Assembly (NCBI RefSeq): GCF_002001045.1
Contig: NZ_MUNR01000006.1
Location: forward strand, 124,001 to 188,000
DNA length: 64,000 nt
From: Rhodanobacter sp. C01
GTDB lineage: Bacteria > Pseudomonadota > Gammaproteobacteria > Xanthomonadales > Rhodanobacteraceae
Reading direction: 5' to 3'
Positions within the stretch are counted from its first letter, which is position 1. Each line of letters begins with the position of its first letter. The notes under the pieces are model-generated. The model searched no databases. It saw only the letters and a program-made list of their open reading frames with translations, and was not told the DNA's origin. Shown here one piece after another: positions 17,027-26,594 of the stretch. The position numbers were made by a program, and so were the translations under genes.

Positions 17027-19882
17027 TCAGCGCAACGCGAGAAAGTCCGGGCTGACCACGAAGCGCACCGCGTCCAGCCGCAGGCGGGATTGCGGCAGCG
17101 CCGCCAGCAGGGCCGAACGTTCATCGGCGACTGCGGTGATTTCAGTTTCGCTGACTGAGGGGTTCACCCCACGCAGGGCGAGCAACCGCGACAGTTCGGC
17201 ATCCAGCGTGGTCGTGGCCAGCGCCACTGCCTCGTCGATGCTGGCCTGTCCGCGCGTGGCAGCGAGTGTTCCGGCACGTTCCAGCATCGGCGGTACCAGC
17301 TTGCCGAGGAATTTGCGGTAGCGCGCCACTTCGATATTGCGGTCGCCGGCCTTGCGCAAGGCGATGTCGCTGGGCGAGAAATCGACGCGTTCGGCCAGCT
17401 TGGTGTCGACCGTGACCGTGATCGGCAGGGTCGGCAGGAAGCGCTCGGCGTCGAGCCGGCGATCGGCGACGCATTCAAGCAGGAACACCGCCTGCAGCAG
17501 GGCGGTGCGCGGCGACAGTTCATCATCGACCATGAAGGCGGCATTGCCCTGTTCACCGGACAGCGCCAGATCCATCGCACCGGCGACCAGCGGGTGATCC
17601 AGCCGCAACAGCGGCAGATCCTCGCGTGCCAGCGCCACCTCGCGGGCGAACGTCACCGACTGCGGGCCTTCGGCAAAACCGGGCAAGGCATCGGTGGACA
17701 GGTATTGCGGGTCGAGCAGCAGCACCTGGCCGCCGAGTTCCTCGGCATGGATGCCGAATGCTTCCAGCAGGCGCTGCACGAAGGCGTCGCGGCCGGGGTC
17801 GCGATCCTCGCGGGCAAACGCCTGCTGCAGTTCGTCGGCGTGCAGGTCGCGGCTGGACGCCAGTTCGAGCAGATGGTCGCGACCGGCACGGATCAGCTCG
17901 GCCATCTGTTCGTGGCTGGCACGCGTCTCGGCGAGCAGCACGTCCAGCTCCTGGTCGCGGTTGTCGTCGCCACGTGCATGTTCATCAGCCAGCCGTGCCA
18001 GCGGCTCACCATAGCGGCGCAGCAGCTCGCGACCGTCAGCCGGGCTCAGGCGGAACGCATCGATGCCTTCGTCGTACCAGCGCGCGAGCACGTGCTGCGC
18101 GCTGTCGGCGACGGCGAGGATGTGGATGCTGATGTCGTGCTTCTGGCCGATGCGGTCGAGCCGGCCGATGCGCTGTTCGAGCAGATCCGGGTCGAGCGGC
18201 AGGTCCCACAGGATCAAGCGGTGCGCGAACTGGAAATTGCGCCCTTCCGAGCCGATTTCCGAACACAGCAGCAGGCGCGCGCCATCGGGCTGGGCGAAAT
18301 ACGCCGCATTGCGGTCGCGCTGGATGATGCCGAGACCTTCGTGGAAGCGCGCCACGCCAACGCCGCTGCGAGTGCGTAGCGCTTCCTCCAGCGCCAGCAC
18401 CTTGGCCTGGCTGCGGCAGATCAGCAGGAATTTGTCCTGTGGGTGCTGGTCGAGCAGGGCAATCAAGGTATCGACGCGTGGATCAACGCTGTAATCGATT
18501 TCAATCAGGGCCGGTGGTTGCTGGATGTCGGCATGAAACTCGGCCAGCAGGGACTGGCGCGTGCCTTCCTCCAGCGTGTCGGCATCGAGCAGATGCCATT
18601 CGGGCAACCGCTTGGGAAAGCCGCCGACGCCGGCACGGTTGTTGCGGAACATCGCGCGACCGGTGCCATGGCGATCGATCAGCGCGGCGAGCAGTTCACG
18701 CGCGTTCGCCGGCTTGGTTGAATCCGCCAATTGCGCGGTGAGCATCTCGTCGCCATGGAAGGCCCTGGCCAGGGTGTCGCGCTGGGCATCGTCGAGCGCG
18801 ATGCCATCCAGCAGCCGGTCGGCAATCCGTGACAGTGTCTGATAGCTGTCGGCCTCGGCCAGATAGCCGTCCAGGTCGTGATAACGCTGTGGGTCGAGCA
18901 GGCGCAGGCGGGCGAAGTGGCCACTGCGGCCGAGCTGTTCCGGAGTGGCGGTGAGCAGGATCACACCGGGGATCGCCGCCGCCAGCTTCTCCACCATCGT
19001 GTAGCGCGGGCTGGCGGTTTCCGGCGACCACGCCAGATGGTGTGCTTCATCGACGACCAGCAAGTCCCACGGGGCGTCCAGCAATTGCTGCGCGTACTTC
19101 GGCGAATTTTCCAGAAAGCCGAAATCGGCGATCACCAACTGCTCGTCCTCGAACGGGTTGCCGCTGTCGCCGGATTGCTGTTCGTCGGATTGAGTCAGCG
19201 CTTCGCAGCGCTCCTCGTCATAGATCGCGAAGCTGAGGTTGAAGCGACGTAGCAGCTCGACGAACCACTGGTACACCAAGGTATCGGGCAACAGCAGCAG
19301 CACGCGCGAGGCGCGGCCGGTGGCGAGCTGGCGCGCGATGATCATGCCCGCCTCGATGGTCTTGCCCAAGCCCACCTCGTCCGCCAGCAGCACCCGCGGC
19401 GGTCGGCGCGCCGAGGCGATGCCGGCCACGCGCAGCTGGTGCGGCACCAGCCCGATCCTTGCCGCACCCAGGCCCCAGGCCGCCGAGCGGCGTGCTTCCG
19501 CGCGGCGCTTGAGGCCTTCCATGCGCAACTCGAACTGCGCCACCGGGTCGGTGCGGCCGCCGATCAGGCGATCGTCGGCCTGGCTTACGCTCTGCTCGTC
19601 GTCGAGCTGGCCCTCATGCAGTTCACGGCCCTCGCCACGATAGATCAGCAGTTCCTCGCGGATTTCCACTCGCTCCACCAGGAACGCGATGCCCTTGCCT
19701 GCCACACGCTGGCCGGCGCGGAATTCGGCACGCAGCAGTGGCGCCGAATCGATCGCATACGGGCGTAGTACCCCCGCCTTGGCAAACAGCACTTGCACGC
19801 CGCGCCCTTCGACGCGCAAGACAGTGCCGAGACCAAGCTCGGGTTCGGCAGAGGAGATCCAGCGTTGACCAGGTACGAACAT
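17027..19882 (-). CDS. rapA: RNA polymerase-associated SWI2/SNF2 ATPase RapA
   Basis: 951 aa, close to the 968 of E. coli RapA. N-terminal Tudor-like part begins MFVPGQRWISSAEPELGLG, the RapA hallmark. The helicase core follows: motif Q/I HQLRVAGIA and LLADEVGLGKTIEAGM, motif II VVDEAHHLAW, motif III LLTATPEQLG, motif V/VI SEIGSEGRNFQFA and EQRIGRLDRIGQ. The C-terminal spacer and effector domains are full length. RapA recycles RNA polymerase stalled after transcription. The start was set at MFVPGQ because the family begins there; a promoter matching this start lies just upstream. It ends 37 bp from the convergent permease gene. Confidence 0.95.
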   Translation of the reverse strand: MFVPGQRWISSAEPELGLGTVLRVEGRGVQVLFAKAGVLRPYAIDSAPLLRAEFRAGQRVAGKGIAFLVERVEIREELLIYRGEGRELHEGQLDDEQSVSQADDRLIGGRTDPVAQFELRMEGLKRRAEARRSAAWGLGAARIGLVPHQLRVAGIASARRPPRVLLADEVGLGKTIEAGMIIARQLATGRASRVLLLLPDTLVYQWFVELLRRFNLSFAIYDEERCEALTQSDEQQSGDSGNPFEDEQLVIADFGFLENSPKYAQQLLDAPWDLLVVDEAHHLAWSPETASPRYTMVEKLAAAIPGVILLTATPEQLGRSGHFARLRLLDPQRYHDLDGYLAEADSYQTLSRIADRLLDGIALDDAQRDTLARAFHGDEMLTAQLADSTKPANARELLAALIDRHGTGRAMFRNNRAGVGGFPKRLPEWHLLDADTLEEGTRQSLLAEFHADIQQPPALIEIDYSVDPRVDTLIALLDQHPQDKFLLICRSQAKVLALEEALRTRSGVGVARFHEGLGIIQRDRNAAYFAQPDGARLLLCSEIGSEGRNFQFAHRLILWDLPLDPDLLEQRIGRLDRIGQKHDISIHILAVADSAQHVLARWYDEGIDAFRLSPADGRELLRRYGEPLARLADEHARGDDNRDQELDVLLAETRASHEQMAELIRAGRDHLLELASSRDLHADELQQAFAREDRDPGRDAFVQRLLEAFGIHAEELGGQVLLLDPQYLSTDALPGFAEGPQSVTFAREVALAREDLPLLRLDHPLVAGAMDLALSGEQGNAAFMVDDELSPRTALLQAVFLLECVADRRLDAERFLPTLPITVTVDTKLAERVDFSPSDIALRKAGDRNIEVARYRKFLGKLVPPMLERAGTLAATRGQASIDEAVALATTTLDAELSRLLALRGVNPSVSETEITAVADERSALLAALPQSRLRLDAVRFVVSPDFLALR

Positions 19883-19912
19883 TGCGCAGCCGCTTGGCGT
19901 AGAGGGCTGTCG

Positions 19913-19941
19913 ATTATCCGCCGAGTGGTTGTTGCTGCCTA
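19913..19941 (-). promoter_or_regulatory. Sigma70-type promoter candidate for rapA
   Basis: On the minus strand TAGGCA, 17 bp, GATAAT; the -10 ends 30 bp before the rapA ATG, giving a leader of about 24 nt. Hexamers match four and five of six consensus bases. Confidence 0.45.
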
Positions 19942-19970
19942 GGGAGAATGCACTCCAGCTTGCCGATGGT

Positions 19971-19995
19971 GCCCGGGCGATGCGCTCGCCTGGGC
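19971..19995 (-). terminator. Strong hairpin after pilY1, possible terminator
   Basis: GCCCGGGCGA/TCGCCTGGGC stem of ten pairs (one G-U) with a 5-base loop, 25 bp past the pilY1 stop and before the rapA promoter. There is no T-run on the minus strand, so it is not a canonical intrinsic terminator. Confidence 0.35.
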
Positions 19996-20019
19996 GGCCA
20001 ATCAATGGACACGGACAAC

Positions 20020-23000
20020 TCAGTTGAGTATCTCGCGCCAGTTTGTGCGTTGCAGTGCATTGCCCGAGCCTGGCTGTTGGATGGTTGCCGTCTGGGGTGC
20101 ACCGCCGGTCTGGCCATACAACAGCGCATAGGTACCGTTAGGCAGCTGAACGATCTGGATTCCGGTCGTTGCCGTGTTCGTAGTAATGGAGCTCATCACA
20201 GTATTCGAAGTGTTCACGAGCTGAGACTGACCACTGAAGTTGGTGGCATAGACACTACCCAAGAGGGAACAAGGGTCGGTGGACGGCGTTAACGTTGTCC
20301 AAGTGATGATGGAGACGCCTGCTGCGGCGTCAGGGTTGACCACAACTCGCTCGGTACCTCCGTTCGCGCCTGCGGTACCGGTCAGATCGTAGTACCAGCC
20401 TGTAGAGGAGTCGGTCAGGTTAAGGCCAGTCAGCAGGTTGGTGTTGGCTGTCAACGTGCTTCGTGTCAGTGGAAGCCCGGTGGTCGACGGGGTGGATCCG
20501 GTGCCGTCGCGCAAGGCATACATGGTTTGTTGCTGGGTGGTTGACAGGTCACTGATATCGAGAAACTGGCCCGTGCCTACGAAGACCCAGCGGAGCGTGC
20601 CGAGACCGGTGGAATCGACACTTTCCTCGATGCGCGGTGCCGTGGTGATCGGTTGAGCCTTGCCCGATGCATCGGTAAGCGTGGCCAGCAGGGTTGGTGC
20701 CGGATAGGGACCTGTCGCGGCGCCACTAGCATTCACGGCGCCTTCGGACAGGTCGAAACGCCATACATTGCCCAGCAGGTCGCCAGCATAGACCTGATCG
20801 ATGGTGCCGTCGGCAACGTTCTGGGTATAGGCGGTGGCTTGGGTGAGGCCGGCAGGGGCGGAAGTGCTGCCCACGCCAGTGTCGATCTTCTGCAGCAGTG
20901 CACCGGTCTGGATATTTAGGACATAAAGTACGCCATGGCCATCCTGGCCGCTGCCGGTATTGTCGTAACCGGAAGTCATCACCACGACCCAGCCGTACTT
21001 GCGGGTTTTCACGATCAGTGGGGCGCCATAGCTGTAACCCATGTCCGAGTCGTTGAACTCCCACAGCACATTCTTGGCTTCCGATGTCTCCACGGTCGTG
21101 CTGCTGGTGGTGGTATCGACTGCAGCCGGAACCTTGGTGACATCAAGTGCGTAGATGCCCATGCCGCCCTTGCCGAGTCCGCCCACCAGGATCGTATGCC
21201 AGTTGGATGTACTGGCTGTAGTGACGGGCGTCACCGTGCCATTGCCGGTATAGGTGAAATCGACATCGGAGACCTGGGGCGTGCGGTCCACGTAGAAGTG
21301 GTGCGCATAGTTGTTCGTGGAGACGCCATTGAGATTGGCAAGCGCGGGCAGGCCGTTCACCAGGGGTGTGCTCGTGGGGCCATTGAAGAGCAGGCTCGGC
21401 ACATAAGCGAACAGTTCGCTGCCGCCACCCGTGACGGTATCGGTTGCTGTCGAATTCAGGAAGTCGGCCTCAAACGCATGCAGCATGCCGTCATTCGCGC
21501 CCACGTAGACTACCGGCTGGCGGTTGGCCACCCCGGCCGGCGTCGCCGTCGTCGACGCTGTCGAGAAAGTGGTGTATCCCGGATTCGCGGTTTCGGTGTA
21601 CGACGGTGAAGTGGCGCCCTGTACCAGTACCGGCGTGGAATTCACGATATCGCCAAGGATATGGGTGCGCGTGCGGTAATAAGTTCCTTCGTTGCTCTTG
21701 TCGCCACGCAAGTAATTGACCAAGGTTGTACCGGTACCACCGGTAGTCACGCTATTTACCGCACTCTGTTCGGCAGTGGATAAATTGGTGTAACGGAACG
21801 GCACGCCCTTCGAACCATTCCAGGTGATGATGCGGCGACCGACAGTATTCCAGCCCACCACGGTCGTTCCGGACAGGAACTGGGTCAGGGTGTCCAACTG
21901 GAACTGCGCATGCCAGGGAGTGCTGCCAGTGACGGGCGTGACAGCGGCACCCGCGGTATCCGCCCCAACATAGCCTTCCACATCGCCCGTCCAGGTGACC
22001 GGGGTGTACGAAGTGGTATAGATCGGAAAGCCGGCAACAGGTGAATAGTAGGGAGCGACGCTCGCGGTGACGTTGCTGAGTGCACGGGTTGGCGACACAC
22101 TCGGTGCCGACGCGTTTTGCGAGGCGGTCGAGGAAACATTGTTGAAGATCTGCTGCAGACCGGACTGGATCAATGCTGGCTGGTTGCCGGGAAAGTAATT
22201 GTCCGGCCGCAGATTGAAGGCCGCTGCCGTAGTTGTATTGGTGTGCCAGGTCAGGATATTGGCGGGAATGCCGTTGCCATTGACGTCATTGAAGCCACCG
22301 TATTTGGCAGCCAACCAGTACATATTCGGGCCAGCCTGGCCACTGGTTGTATTGAAATCGGCCGGATCGTAGGTGTAGTTGGGATTGATGCCGTCGTAGG
22401 AGCCCGGTTCAAGTACGTCGAGCGTATAGGTGGTTACAGTGTGCTTGAACGTGTTGGTCGGGTTTTTGGCGTTGATGTCGGGGCGGATTTCCTGGGTATG
22501 GGCGAAATAGGCTAAGCCCGCCATGTTGTAGGTCGGATTGGTCGTGCCATCAGGTTCAGTGGTGAGCCCCAACTGGTTGGCGGCAGGAACGACCGTTGTT
22601 GTCAGCGCGCTCGAGCCCTTGTACCTAAGCTGAGCCATGGTGATCGATGCCTTTGTGGCACCGTTGGCCTCGATCAAGGGAAGGTTGCCTAGCTGCGTGG
22701 CATAGCCACCCGCATCGGCCCCATTGACGACAGCTAAGGGTCCCTGACCGGTGCCAGCAGCGGGTCCTCCAGAGCTGGGCACACGGGTGTCATACCATGT
22801 ATGCGCGTCGCCGATGGTGACAATCGCGTTGGACTGGCAGGTGTACTGGATCGGATCATTGAGCTGTCCATTTGCACCAGTCGTACCGGTGAACGCGGGA
22901 TAACTTGTGTCAAGGCTATTGGTGGTAGTCAAGCCACTGGTGTAGGTGGAATCGAGTGGCACCTGCATGTAGTAGGCCAGTGCTGCCCAGTACAGATCGG

Positions 23001-24162
23001 CAATCGTGTCATACGTCTCATAACCGTTGGCGTAGCCGAAATTGTTCAGATAGTTGATGGCGCCCGTAGCTGTTGCATTCACCCCTCCAGGGGCTGTTCC
23101 GGCAGCTTCATCTGTATCCGGATTGGTGGCAAAGATGCCTGTTGTCGCATTCCACTCGCTGTGAGTATTGGTCTGGCGCGTACCGTAGCCGTTGTAGGTC
23201 GTCGGGCCATTGTCGCGCAGCAAGGCTCTTACCGTACCGTTGGCGGCACCATTGCCTTGTTGGAAGGCGTAGGCCGCTGCGCCGACACGGATCTTGGTGT
23301 AGTTTTGCTGGATCAGGCCTTCGGGTTTGGCGTATTGGCCGGCACCGACATAGTCGGTAGTCGCGTGCGCCGAGTTGCAATTGCTCTCCAGTCCGTATGG
23401 GGATGTCGTGAACGCTGTCTTGTTCACTACGCAAACCTGGACCTCAGCGTTGTAGGTGGTCGCCTTATTTCCATTTCCCGAATTGCTGAATGAGCTGTTG
23501 TTCGAGATGACGAATTGAGTGCCCTGTGCAGCCACTTCAAGATAAACGTTTGTTGCTGACGAGTAATTCGTGTCGCCGACCACCGTGGACGGCGAGACAT
23601 TGTCCGTGGCATCAATCTGTCGATTGGGGTCGTTGCCCGTTGTGCTTTGCGAGTTGAGATTCGAACGTATGAGCACCGTACTCGACGTGGTGTCGACAAT
23701 GCGCGTGCCACCGGTAAGAGCTTGGCGGAACTCGTCTAGGGCCGTCATGAGGGCCCAATTCAGCATGTTGCCGCTCCAGTAGGACGTGGTCGTCGTACCG
23801 GACTTTATGTTGCAACCACCACTGGAGTTCACTGGCCCGTTGGGTACGAAGTACCCCGCAGTCTGTGTCCCGGGTGGGGATGACGTGCTGTAGGTGTAGC
23901 ACTTGCCAGGGTCGAAATAGCCGAGAAACGTGGTGCTTGCCGAATATCCCTTCGCGGTGCCGTACGCCGCCACGGTGCCGGTCGGAAACTCCACTGAGAG
24001 TGCCATCATCAAGTTGGCCGGCACATTGGAAGCGCTGTATACCGGGTTATCCGACAGTACTGTCTGCGCCTGTGCGTTACCGCCGCCCATCAAGGTCAGC
24101 ACGCAGGTCAACAGCACGCTGCCAAGACTAGTGAAGCGGAATGAACGAGGAGACTTGGACAT
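20020..24162 (-). CDS. pilY1: Type IV pilus tip adhesin/assembly protein PilY1
   Basis: 1380 aa. Signal peptide (about 1-33, ending GGGNAQAQ). The N-terminal half (about 34-700) is Thr/Ser/Asn-rich and variable, with the family landmark SYWSGNMLNWALMTALDEFR. The C-terminal half is the conserved PilY1 beta-propeller: VVYVGANDGMLHAFEA, ILVGGLGKGGMGIYALDV, VVVMTSGYDNTG and QVYAGDLLGNVWRFDLS. The Ca2+-binding loop expected just before QVYAGDL reads NVADGTID (residues 1115-1122), with the first Asp replaced by Asn. PilY1 sits on the minor-pilin priming complex and controls extension, adhesion and surface sensing. Last gene of the pilE-fimT-pilV-pilW-pilX operon. An ATG 90 bp upstream is possible, but the signal peptide favours MSKSPRSF. 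Confidence 0.93.
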   Translation of the reverse strand: MSKSPRSFRFTSLGSVLLTCVLTLMGGGNAQAQTVLSDNPVYSASNVPANLMMALSVEFPTGTVAAYGTAKGYSASTTFLGYFDPGKCYTYSTSSPPGTQTAGYFVPNGPVNSSGGCNIKSGTTTTSYWSGNMLNWALMTALDEFRQALTGGTRIVDTTSSTVLIRSNLNSQSTTGNDPNRQIDATDNVSPSTVVGDTNYSSATNVYLEVAAQGTQFVISNNSSFSNSGNGNKATTYNAEVQVCVVNKTAFTTSPYGLESNCNSAHATTDYVGAGQYAKPEGLIQQNYTKIRVGAAAYAFQQGNGAANGTVRALLRDNGPTTYNGYGTRQTNTHSEWNATTGIFATNPDTDEAAGTAPGGVNATATGAINYLNNFGYANGYETYDTIADLYWAALAYYMQVPLDSTYTSGLTTTNSLDTSYPAFTGTTGANGQLNDPIQYTCQSNAIVTIGDAHTWYDTRVPSSGGPAAGTGQGPLAVVNGADAGGYATQLGNLPLIEANGATKASITMAQLRYKGSSALTTTVVPAANQLGLTTEPDGTTNPTYNMAGLAYFAHTQEIRPDINAKNPTNTFKHTVTTYTLDVLEPGSYDGINPNYTYDPADFNTTSGQAGPNMYWLAAKYGGFNDVNGNGIPANILTWHTNTTTAAAFNLRPDNYFPGNQPALIQSGLQQIFNNVSSTASQNASAPSVSPTRALSNVTASVAPYYSPVAGFPIYTTSYTPVTWTGDVEGYVGADTAGAAVTPVTGSTPWHAQFQLDTLTQFLSGTTVVGWNTVGRRIITWNGSKGVPFRYTNLSTAEQSAVNSVTTGGTGTTLVNYLRGDKSNEGTYYRTRTHILGDIVNSTPVLVQGATSPSYTETANPGYTTFSTASTTATPAGVANRQPVVYVGANDGMLHAFEADFLNSTATDTVTGGGSELFAYVPSLLFNGPTSTPLVNGLPALANLNGVSTNNYAHHFYVDRTPQVSDVDFTYTGNGTVTPVTTASTSNWHTILVGGLGKGGMGIYALDVTKVPAAVDTTTSSTTVETSEAKNVLWEFNDSDMGYSYGAPLIVKTRKYGWVVVMTSGYDNTGSGQDGHGVLYVLNIQTGALLQKIDTGVGSTSAPAGLTQATAYTQNVADGTIDQVYAGDLLGNVWRFDLSEGAVNASGAATGPYPAPTLLATLTDASGKAQPITTAPRIEESVDSTGLGTLRWVFVGTGQFLDISDLSTTQQQTMYALRDGTGSTPSTTGLPLTRSTLTANTNLLTGLNLTDSSTGWYYDLTGTAGANGGTERVVVNPDAAAGVSIITWTTLTPSTDPCSLLGSVYATNFSGQSQLVNTSNTVMSSITTNTATTGIQIVQLPNGTYALLYGQTGGAPQTATIQQPGSGNALQRTNWREILN

Positions 24163-24331
24163 GGCCGTTTCCGACTTGCGAGTGAGAAAGCTGGGGGTAC
24201 GAACTCTCGGTTCATGCCCATGATTGGAAGGAAGTCGCTGGTTCGGTTGCATGAATTACCCCTGAGCCGTCACCGTGCGAATGTGTCGTGTGCCAGCGAG
24301 CGTCCCCGTGTACTTCTCGTTTCTGCGTCCT

Positions 24332-24946
24332 TCAACGCAGTACGGTCTGTACATATCCAATGGCGCCCCTTGGACCCATCACCTTCACGCTCAATCGGAA
24401 CGCTGCATAGGCGCCGGATGAAAAGGGAGGGCCGTTGTCCTTGGTCTGGTTGGAAACGGAGCCGCCCTCGATCGATGCGCCCGGCACGACACACGTGCTC
24501 GGGTTGGCAGCGCCCACCGCCGGGCAGAGTCGCTCGATCACGTAAAGCACGGTATTGTTGGTGGCCAATCCAGTCATGCAAACAACGACAGTTGACGGGC
24601 ACGTTGCATTCACAAGGATGTCGGGCATGTCCTTGTCGGGACGGACGGTGGCTGCCTGTGGTGTGGCGTAGTAGCCAAGAGTCGGCTGATTGCTGTCGCT
24701 GGATGGTTCGGGATACAGGGTGGCACTGTCCTTGGCGGCACTGTAGGCACGTTCGGCCTCCTGCACGACGCCTTGACGAAAGGACAGGCTGCCGGCGATC
24801 GTGTTGCTGGTATCCACGGAGTGCATCAGTGCCATCGCAGCCAGCAGCGATACCACCAGCACGATGATCGCGATGAGGACCGATACCATGCCTTTCTGGC
24901 GGCGCAGGTTGCTCCGATTTCCGCTGCCAACGCTTTTCATGCTCAT
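24332..24946 (-). CDS. pilX: Minor pilin PilX
   Basis: 204 aa. Short basic leader RRQKGMVSVLIAIIVLVVSL with cleavage after the Gly, then the PilX pattern MALMHSVDTSNTIAGSLSFRQ and EAERAYSAAKD. As in other PilX proteins, Glu at mature position +5 is missing (M-V-S-V-L), a family trait rather than damage. PilX is part of the minor-pilin priming complex with PilV, PilW, FimT/FimU and PilY1. It starts 9 bp after the pilW stop; an alternative ATG lies two codons in. A 169-bp gap separates it from pilY1, without a gene. Confidence 0.9.
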   Translation of the reverse strand: MSMKSVGSGNRSNLRRQKGMVSVLIAIIVLVVSLLAAMALMHSVDTSNTIAGSLSFRQGVVQEAERAYSAAKDSATLYPEPSSDSNQPTLGYYATPQAATVRPDKDMPDILVNATCPSTVVVCMTGLATNNTVLYVIERLCPAVGAANPSTCVVPGASIEGGSVSNQTKDNGPPFSSGAYAAFRLSVKVMGPRGAIGYVQTVLR

Positions 24947-24955
24947 GTCGGTCGC

Positions 24956-26125
24956 TCAGTAATATTGGACGATCATCGCGTTGCGAATCGGAATGGTGGT
25001 GTCGTAGACCTTGTAGCGGTATTGCGTTTGTGTGGCGACGCTGTATTGCTCTGCTGCGGGAAGATCGGGGAACAATGTCAGCGCGGCATTTCCCACGTAG
25101 TCACTTGTGCGCTCCGGCAAACGACTTTGCGCCACGACTGCCACACGAATGGCGACGATCTGGGTCGCTGCTGCAGCTGCCGCGACAGTGTTCGCCGTGA
25201 GTGCGCCGATGCCCCAGGTGGCACCTACCGGCTGCACCCACTTGTCGACTGCGTAGGTGGATTCGCCGGCAGGTCCCGTGCCATCGTGGATGCCATACAG
25301 GGCTTTCATCTGCACGATGCCATCGGCAATCGGCAGCGTGCCTTTACCGCCGTTGGCCGTCCGCTGCAATTGATCGAACGACACCAGCGAATTGCTGGTT
25401 GTATCGACGCCGAACAGGGTGAATATCGGTTCGGGACCCAGATCGAACAGATTCACCGAATTGACCAGTCCGGTAATCTGGGTAGTGGCCGCTGCCACGG
25501 TGATGCTGTTGCTCGCCGTGGTCACGGCCGTGGCCTGGCCGAGTTGGCACGTACCGTTGGCAAGCGTGCCCAGCAGGTAATCGTTCGGAAGAATGCCGAA
25601 CGAGTTGCCTACCACCACCGGATTTCCGGCGGTAGCCGAGGTGACTCCGATCTTGAACACCTGTTGCGAAGAGTCGCCGCCAATCACGCTGATCGCGTCA
25701 GGGCTGGTGCCACCCGCGGCAATCAGTACCGGCACCACCGGCGTGGTGGCTGGCAGGCCAAGAGCCGCGTTGTTGAACGGGGCGGGCATGGCGGCTGCCG
25801 TGAGCGCCGTGATCGGGCAGCCCCAGACGCTGTAACTCTTGCCTTGCACAATGCTGGAGCCAGCGGAACGAACCTGGCGTTCCAGCTCATACAGGGCATA
25901 ACTGCCATTTTGCTGCGCATCGTCGCCGCTGGTAGTGGTGCGCTTCTTGCCCTCGTATACCGAGAAAGCCGCCATGATCGCCAGTGTGCCGATGAGGCTG
26001 ACCAGTATGCCCACCATCAGTTCGATCAGCGAAAACCCTCCGGTGCTCGCTGGAAGCGGGCAGCGTGCGGGATCGCGTCGGCGATCGAGAGCGGGCTCAG
26101 ATGCCGATTTGTGTAATGGATACAT
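24956..26125 (-). CDS. pilW: Minor pilin PilW
   Basis: 389 aa. Prepilin peptidase site after G30, then FSLIELMVGILVSLIGTLAI with the conserved E at +5, and the PilW-type continuation AAFSVYEGKKRTTTSGDDAQ. The C-terminal globular part ends with a typical segment PIRNAMIVQYY. The leader is long (30 residues) and its reading frame overlaps pilV by 29 bp, so translation is probably coupled; no internal start fits the leader better. Forms the core of the pilus-initiation complex with PilV and PilX. Confidence 0.9.
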   Translation of the reverse strand: MYPLHKSASEPALDRRRDPARCPLPASTGGFSLIELMVGILVSLIGTLAIMAAFSVYEGKKRTTTSGDDAQQNGSYALYELERQVRSAGSSIVQGKSYSVWGCPITALTAAAMPAPFNNAALGLPATTPVVPVLIAAGGTSPDAISVIGGDSSQQVFKIGVTSATAGNPVVVGNSFGILPNDYLLGTLANGTCQLGQATAVTTASNSITVAAATTQITGLVNSVNLFDLGPEPIFTLFGVDTTSNSLVSFDQLQRTANGGKGTLPIADGIVQMKALYGIHDGTGPAGESTYAVDKWVQPVGATWGIGALTANTVAAAAAATQIVAIRVAVVAQSRLPERTSDYVGNAALTLFPDLPAAEQYSVATQTQYRYKVYDTTIPIRNAMIVQYY

Positions 26126-26594
26126 AGCTGTGGGGACCAGTGTCGTTCGGGGCCTGCCAGTTGACGGTGACCTTAACCAACGAATCGTTGGTATCGGTGG
26201 TGATGGGGGTCACGGTGATGACGGGAGGGTTGGCTGTCACCCCCGGAAGGCATCCTGTGGCGGCGGTGGCGGACGCACAGTCGAGGGTATTGGCCCATGC
26301 CGTATAGGCCGTGCCATTCGTGCCACTGCCACCGGTATATTGGGTGATGAAAGCGGCTCGGCTGGCAGCGTTGTTTGCCCACATCTCGGCAATCACCTGG
26401 TCAGCAAGCATGGCGGCATCGGTGCGGTATTTCGCATCGCCAGCGAGTTTGATCGCCGAGCTTTGCAGGGCCACCAGACCAAGGATGCCGATCGAGAAGA
26501 TCACCACGGCAATCAGTGCATCCAGCAACACGAAACCCTGCCGGGACGATCGTGGTGAAGCATGGCCACATTGCACAATGCTCGAGGTTTTCAT
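26097..26594 (-). CDS. pilV: Minor pilin PilV
   Basis: 165 aa. Leader MKTSSIVQCGHASPRSSRQG, cleavage after G20, mature N-terminus FVLLDALIAVVIFSIGILGL, then LQSSAIKLAGDAKYRTDAAM typical of PilV. Mature residue +5 is Asp where nearly all pilins have Glu. The start at MKTSS was chosen because its ATG overlaps the fimT stop (ATGA). Second minor pilin of the operon; part of the priming complex under PilY1. Confidence 0.9.
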   Translation of the reverse strand: MKTSSIVQCGHASPRSSRQGFVLLDALIAVVIFSIGILGLVALQSSAIKLAGDAKYRTDAAMLADQVIAEMWANNAASRAAFITQYTGGSGTNGTAYTAWANTLDCASATAATGCLPGVTANPPVITVTPITTDTNDSLVKVTVNWQAPNDTGPHSYVSITQIGI

